A stretch of 9,223 nt of DNA from DASYYE01 sp035946955 (GTDB lineage Bacteria > Actinomycetota > Actinomycetes > Streptosporangiales > Streptosporangiaceae), in the NCBI GenBank assembly GCA_035946955.1, contig DASYYE010000237.1:1-9223 (forward strand). Direction: 5' to 3'. Below, piece by piece: positions 5,461 to 9,223 of the stretch (position 1 is the stretch's first letter; every line of letters begins with the position of its first letter). Under the pieces are notes generated by a model. It was not told the origin of the DNA. It ran no database searches and saw only the letters and a program-made list of their open reading frames with translations. A program made the position numbers and the translations under genes.

Positions 5461-7284
5461 ATGTCCGACTCCAGCCGTGCGCGTCGTATCATGCCCGCCA
5501 TGAGGTCCGACTCCCCCGGCTCCCCCGCCGTACCGCCACCCCAGCTCCGGCCGACCTGCCGCAGTCTAGGGGCGCGGCGCAGGCTCCGGTTGCTAACCGC
5601 CGTAATCTGCATCCCCGCAGCCGTAGCGGCGACCGCATCGTGTGACGGCTCCAGCCCGGGACACCGGGACGCAGCCGGCGGCCCTGCCCACGCGTGGGCG
5701 GGGGTGTCGACCCTCGCATCGTCGCCGGTGGCTGGCCAGCCGCCCGCTCCTCCCAGCACGGCGGTCTACACCCAGCGTGGCAGCAACTCCAGGGTGGGCT
5801 GGAACTACAGCGAGAAGACCCTCAATACCCACAACGTGAACGTGGCCGACTTCGGCCGCGTGGTCACCTACCCGGTCAACGGCAAGGTCTATGCCCAGCC
5901 TCTGTTCGTGCCCGGCCTGCACATCGACGGGGGCGTGCACAACGTCGTCATCGTGGCGACCCAGACCGACAACGTCTACGCCTTCGACGCGGACGCGACA
6001 GGCCCCGCCCCCGCGCCGCTGTGGCACACGTCGTTCCTCGTCCACGGTGCCACCCCGGTCAATACCACCACCATCCTGAGCTGCCCCTACATCGTCCCAA
6101 CCATCGGCATCATCAACACGCCTGTCATCGACGGTGCCACGGACACGATGTACCTGGTAGCGGTCACGTTGCAGAACTCACAGATGGTGGACACCCTGCA
6201 TGCCATCGACATCTCCACCGGCCGCGACCGCGTGCCCCCGGTGGTCATCCAAGCGTCGGCACACGGCACCGGCATGGGGGCCAGCCACGGCGTCCTCCGC
6301 TTCGACGCCCACAAGGAACAGCCCCACGCGGCCCTGCTCTACCTGAGTGGCGTGGTGTACATCGCCTTTGCGTCATACTGCGACCGGCCGCCCAACCACG
6401 GCTGGGTGCTCGGTTACCGCGGCGGCGACCTCCGCCAGGTCGTGGTTTACAACACCACCCCCAACAGCTATGACGGCGGGATCTGGCAGTCAGCCACGGG
6501 CATGGCCGCTGACAGCACTGGCAACATGTTCGCGATGACCGCCAACGGCGGTTTCGACCTCGGCACGGGGGGCCACGACGCCAGTGACACCCTGGTGGAG
6601 TTGCGCCGGGCCGGGGGGACGCTGCGGCTGATGGACTACTTCACGCCCTACTACCAGGCGTGCCTCAACAACGGCGACCAGGACTTCGGGTCGGCCGGAC
6701 CGCTGCTGCTGCCACACGAGGTGCTCGCCATCGGCAAGGAAGGCGCGATCACCGTCCTGAACCGTGCCAGCCTCGGCGGTTACCACACGATTCCGGACCC
6801 ATGCCACCACATGAACGACACTCACGTGGACCATGCGATCCAGGAGTTGCCGCCGCAGACGGTCGTGGGCGGCGTCTGGGGCGCCGAGACCTACTGGCAG
6901 GGTGCCCACCAGGCGTTCGTGTACACCGCGGGTGAGTCCGACCACATCAAGGCGTGGCGGCTGGTCCACGGCAAGCTGGTCTCACCACCCGCCTCGTTTG
7001 CCGCTGAGACACTCGACTACCCGGGCGCCACCCTGGTCGGGTCCAGCAAGGGTGTCAACCCGCAGAGCGCGATCCTGTGGGTCACCGACCAGGAGAAGGG
7101 CACGGCCCTGCGCGCCTACTCCGCCACCAACCTCGCCCACGAGCTGTACAACAGCCAAGAGAACGCGGCGCGCGACGGCCTGCCCCGCAACGGTTACGAC
7201 AACTTCTGCGCGGCCACCGTGGCCGATGGGCGGGTGTTCGTGGGGACCAGTGGTGAGCTGGCCGTCTATGGCCTGCTCAAATAG
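5461..7284 (+). CDS. PQQ-like beta-propeller lipoprotein
   Basis: 607 residues from ATG 5461, chosen because AAGGTGG (5451-5457) precedes it; a GTG at 5428 and ATGs at 5491 and 5500 in the same frame have no better site. After a long polar lead, RRRLRLL and a hydrophobic stretch end in TASC (58-61), a slightly atypical lipobox, so Cys61 is probably lipidated and the protein surface-anchored. Repeats follow: GKVYAQPLFV/NVYAFDAD (141-178), NTPVIDGATDTMYLVAV/LHAIDISTG (219-254), GVVYIAFASYCD/HGWVLGY (297-319), GIWQSATGMAADSTGNMF (340-357), GPLLLP/AIGKEGAITVLNR (413-435), GVWGAETYWQG/IKAWRL (471-501), YPGATLV/ALRAYSATNLAHELYNS (520-565), AATVADGRVFVGT/LAVYGLL (584-606). These are PQQ-like propeller blades, about eight, of the type annotated as pyrrolo-quinoline-quinone repeat proteins. 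No PQQ or metal site was identified, so enzymatic activity is unproven; a binding or scaffold role is equally possible. Confidence 0.85.
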   Translation: MSDSSRARRIMPAMRSDSPGSPAVPPPQLRPTCRSLGARRRLRLLTAVICIPAAVAATASCDGSSPGHRDAAGGPAHAWAGVSTLASSPVAGQPPAPPSTAVYTQRGSNSRVGWNYSEKTLNTHNVNVADFGRVVTYPVNGKVYAQPLFVPGLHIDGGVHNVVIVATQTDNVYAFDADATGPAPAPLWHTSFLVHGATPVNTTTILSCPYIVPTIGIINTPVIDGATDTMYLVAVTLQNSQMVDTLHAIDISTGRDRVPPVVIQASAHGTGMGASHGVLRFDAHKEQPHAALLYLSGVVYIAFASYCDRPPNHGWVLGYRGGDLRQVVVYNTTPNSYDGGIWQSATGMAADSTGNMFAMTANGGFDLGTGGHDASDTLVELRRAGGTLRLMDYFTPYYQACLNNGDQDFGSAGPLLLPHEVLAIGKEGAITVLNRASLGGYHTIPDPCHHMNDTHVDHAIQELPPQTVVGGVWGAETYWQGAHQAFVYTAGESDHIKAWRLVHGKLVSPPASFAAETLDYPGATLVGSSKGVNPQSAILWVTDQEKGTALRAYSATNLAHELYNSQENAARDGLPRNGYDNFCAATVADGRVFVGTSGELAVYGLLK

Positions 7285-7589
7285 GCGGGGCGCCAGGCAC
7301 CACCTGAGCCACCGCCGACGGCATCGCTGACAGCCACCAGCACACCCGCGGCGGACGCGCTGATGTCAGCCACATAGATGTCCAGGTGCAGTTGCGGGTA
7401 GGCCGGGTCGGGCCAGGGCAGGGACTGGCGTCCCTGGCCGGGCTGACCCGGGTCCGTGCCCCCCGTACCAGGAACATCCGCCCGGTCGCTGCTGTCCCAC
7501 CTGGCTGGCAGGCCCAGCAGGCCTGGATAGGAACGCACCATTGCGTCCGCCTCGGCTGCTCGCCGTGCCGCCCTCCGCTGCCCCGCCAT
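7266..7589 (-). pseudogene. Shortened glyoxalase/VOC-like gene
   Basis: 107 residues from ATG 7589, preceded at 6 nt by GGAGGGAG, a strong ribosome site that shows a gene once started here. SYPGLLGLPARWD (20-32) fits the FYxxLLGL opening of glyoxalase-like VOC domains, and WPDPAYPQLHLDIYVADI (59-76) fits their WPDPxxPQQLHLDxxVxDI segment, including the His that usually binds metal. Between them the strands that should carry the substrate pocket are replaced by a Gly/Pro-rich stretch, and after SAAGVL (80-84) the sequence leaves the family instead of continuing VLALGA and the C-terminal half. The frame ends at 7266, overlapping the last 19 bp of the propeller gene tail to tail. I read it as a decayed gene; a divergent small protein is possible. 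Confidence 0.5.
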
Positions 7590-7662
7590 GGTGCACTCCC
7601 TCCATCCGGCCCGCTCCCACCGATGGTGCCTGGTGGGTACGACAGAGTGGGGCCCGCGACGG

Positions 7663-7678
7663 TGCCAGACTGCTGGCA
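7663..7678. promoter_or_regulatory. Palindrome upstream of the reductase gene
   Basis: TGCCAG-ACTG-CTGGCA, perfect 6-bp arms, lies 8 bp before the Shine-Dalgarno sequence of the gene at 7699 and between two divergent genes. It could be an operator or a small leader hairpin; nothing in the sequence decides. Confidence 0.3.
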
Positions 7679-7698
7679 GGCACTGGGAAGGAGGCGAC

Positions 7699-8673
7699 AT
7701 GCGCATCTGCGTGCTGGGTGCCGGTGCGATCGGCGGGTTCCTCGGAACCAGGCTGGCCGTGGCCGGCTTCGAGACCTCCGCGCTCGCGCGCGGGGCGACA
7801 CTGGCGGCGCTGCGCACCCATGGCTGGCGGGCCGAGACCAGCGAGGGACGGATCAGCGCACCCGTGCGGGCCGCCGCGGACCCGGCCGACCTGGGCCCCC
7901 AGGACGTGGTCGTCTTCGCCGTCAAAGCGACCTCGGCCGCCTCGGCCGTGGCCAGCATCGGCCCGCTCCTGGGCCCGGACACCATGGTGCTGACCGCGAT
8001 GAACGGGGTGCCGTGGTGGTTCTTCGAGGGTTTCGGCGGGGCTTGTGAGGGTCACCACCTGACCAGTGTGGACCCAGCGGGGCGGATCGCCGCGGCGGTC
8101 CCCGTGCACCGGGTCATCGGCGGTGTCCTCCACATGAGCTGCGCCACCGTGGAGCCCGGGCTGGTCCGCCACCATCAGGGCACCGGCCTGATCATCGGCG
8201 AGCCAGGCCACCACGACTCCCCCCGCGTGCGAGACCTCGCCGAGGTCTTCCTGGCAGCCGGGCTGGACGTCACCGTGTCCACCGAGATCCGCAAGGCGAT
8301 CTGGTACAAGCTATGGGGCAACCTGACCATCAACCCGGTGTCGGCCCTGACCGGGGCCACGGCCGACCTGATCCTCGACGAGGACCTGGTACGGACGTTC
8401 TGCCAGACCGCCATGACCGAGGCACAGGAAGTCGGGGCACGCATCGGCCTGCCCATTGCCGAGCGTCCTGAGGACCGCAACAAGGTCACCCGCAAGCTGG
8501 GTGCCTTCAAGTCGTCCATGCTGCAAGACGCCGAAGCAGGCCGCCCCCTGGAACTAGACGCCCTGGCCGGAGCCGTGGCAGAGATCGGTGCCCTGGTAGG
8601 CGTCGCCACCCCCACCGTCAACGCCCTCCTGGGCCTGACCCGTCTCTCCGCCCAGGTCCGCAGCCTCGGCTAG
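7699..8673 (+). CDS. panE: 2-dehydropantoate 2-reductase family protein
   Basis: 324 residues, a normal length for the PanE/ApbA family. MRICVLGAGAIGG (1-13) is the NADPH-binding Rossmann loop. FAVKA carries Lys76, MNG carries Asn102, WYKLWGNLTINPVSALTG (202-219) holds the catalytic Lys204 and the Asn/Ser of the active site, and SSMLQDAEAGRPLELDAL (272-289) supplies the Ser/Asp and Glu285 that contact substrate, so all expected residues are present. Ketopantoate reductases make pantoate for coenzyme A. However the family has many paralogues acting on other 2-oxo acids, and the neighbours (VOC and FAH remnants) look catabolic rather than pantothenate-related, so true PanE activity is uncertain. 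The start at 7699 is fixed by GAAGGAGG 4 nt upstream; an upstream in-frame ATG at 7588 lacks such a site and would add residues before the Rossmann strand. Confidence 0.85.
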   Translation: MRICVLGAGAIGGFLGTRLAVAGFETSALARGATLAALRTHGWRAETSEGRISAPVRAAADPADLGPQDVVVFAVKATSAASAVASIGPLLGPDTMVLTAMNGVPWWFFEGFGGACEGHHLTSVDPAGRIAAAVPVHRVIGGVLHMSCATVEPGLVRHHQGTGLIIGEPGHHDSPRVRDLAEVFLAAGLDVTVSTEIRKAIWYKLWGNLTINPVSALTGATADLILDEDLVRTFCQTAMTEAQEVGARIGLPIAERPEDRNKVTRKLGAFKSSMLQDAEAGRPLELDALAGAVAEIGALVGVATPTVNALLGLTRLSAQVRSLG

Positions 8674-8781
8674 GGCGGCGTGGGCACGCGCCGGCACCTG
8701 TGGACAACCGTTACCCGTTCAGTTTTTCCCCCTCATAGGGTCTGTTTCACCAACGGTGTTTCCGGCGGTTGGGGTTAGTAG

Positions 8782-9111
8782 GCACGCGACGGCCAGTGTG
8801 CCCGTGCCGAGGCTTCGACACGTTCTGCCCACTCGGCCCGTGGGTCGAGACCGGCCTCGACGCGGCGGACGTCGAGCTGACGACCTCCGTCAACGGGGAG
8901 GTGGCAGCACGCCCGTACCTCTGACCTGCTGCACTCGGTCCCCGCGCTCATCGCGTATGCCAGCGCCGTCATGACCCTGCTCCCCGGCGACGTCCTGTTG
9001 ACCGGCACCCCCGCCGGTGTGGGCCCGCTGTCGGCCGGCGACGAAGTGTCAGTGACAGTCGAAGGCGTAGGCACTCTCACCAACCCGGTGCTGGACAGCG
9101 AGTACGAGTAG
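8782..9111 (+). pseudogene. Fumarylacetoacetate hydrolase family gene, 3' remnant with two frameshifts
   Basis: Three frames must be joined to read the family. QCARAE (8794-8811) leads into GFDTFCPLGPWVETGLD and TTSVNGEV (8811-8903), the RAKGFDTFCPLGPW and xxVNGE motifs of FAA hydrolases; the join needs one extra G near 8811. After GTG 8901-8903 the frame runs into TGA 8922, but inserting two bases (CG) restores RQHAR and continues as TSDLLHSVPALIAYAS (from 8917), PGDVLLTGTPAGVG (the family's strongest signature) and the end at TAG 9109-9111. The N-terminal part, including most of the metal site, is missing. Family members hydrolyse C-C bonds or decarboxylate/hydrate acylpyruvate-like acids in aromatic catabolism. 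The remnant lies 108 bp after the reductase gene on the same strand, so the two may once have formed an operon. Confidence 0.85.
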
Positions 9112-9196
9112 GCGCGCGGCGTCCGCGATCGTGAGCCAGGGCGCCTGGCGCCTGATAGGTGATGAGCAGGGCGCAGACCTCCTGGTCAACTCCGGC

Positions 9197-9223
9197 GGGG
9201 GCGGGCGCGCAGCGCCCGCCCCC
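9197..9223. terminator. GC-rich hairpin at the window end
   Basis: GGGGGCGGGCGC (9197-9208), loop GCA, GCGCCCGCCCCC (9212-9223): a perfect 12-bp stem that may continue past the edge. It lies 86 bp after the FAH remnant and could end the reductase/FAH transcript or a gene arriving from the right. The 85 bp before it show no gene. Confidence 0.5.

Noticed and set aside
7366..8214. Minus-strand open frame of 282 codons across the reductase gene
   Set aside because: It is the complement of a well-supported reductase with intact catalytic residues; no family resemblance and no ribosome site.
8699..8707. TGTGGACAA, an exact actinomycete-type DnaA box
   Set aside because: Only one exact copy is present, with no cluster, AT-rich region or dnaA/dnaN genes; a chance match is likely.
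8775..9083. Minus-strand 102-codon frame
   Set aside because: Shadow of the FAH remnant, whose motifs on the plus strand are unmistakable.

Overview
The window is high-GC DNA with actinomycete-style ribosome binding sites, twin-domain secreted proteins and an operator type known from actinomycete chitosanase genes. A soil actinomycete is the best guess; the genus cannot be read from the sequence.

Left part (1-5287), all on the minus strand. Reading in the direction of transcription from 5287 down: a short gene (5287-5030) that keeps only the signal peptide of a secreted-protein family; two full members of that family (4748-4158 and 3960-3385), small Cys-containing secreted proteins with a probable double-psi beta-barrel fold; a deletion remnant of a fourth member (3275-3102); a 731-residue polytopic membrane protein of GT-C/YfhO-like type (3073-878); and the first 265 residues of a secreted glycoside hydrolase family 2 enzyme resembling exo-beta-D-glucosaminidase (795 to the window edge). 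The three copies with intact 5' ends each carry the same 17-bp palindrome (TTAGGAA-N3-TTCCTAA type) 18-19 nt before the start codon and a hairpin terminator after the stop, so each is its own transcription unit. A degenerate version lies in the promoter of the GH2 gene. The palindrome matches, from memory, the operator of the ROK-type repressor CsnR of chitosanase genes, which would fit the predicted chitosan-oligomer activity of the GH2 enzyme. The inferred theme is a chitosan- or fungal-wall-responsive set of secreted proteins that has expanded by duplication and is partly decaying.

Middle (5461-7284, plus strand): a predicted lipoprotein with a PQQ-like beta-propeller, divergent from the 85-residue gene.

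Right part (7266-9223): an intact ketopantoate-reductase-family gene (7699-8673, plus) flanked by two broken genes, a shortened glyoxalase/VOC-like gene on the minus strand (7589-7266, overlapping the tail of the propeller gene) and the 3' end of a fumarylacetoacetate-hydrolase-family gene with two frameshifts (about 8782-9111, plus). The window ends in a strong GC-rich hairpin. No rRNA, tRNA, CRISPR array, transposase or origin was seen.
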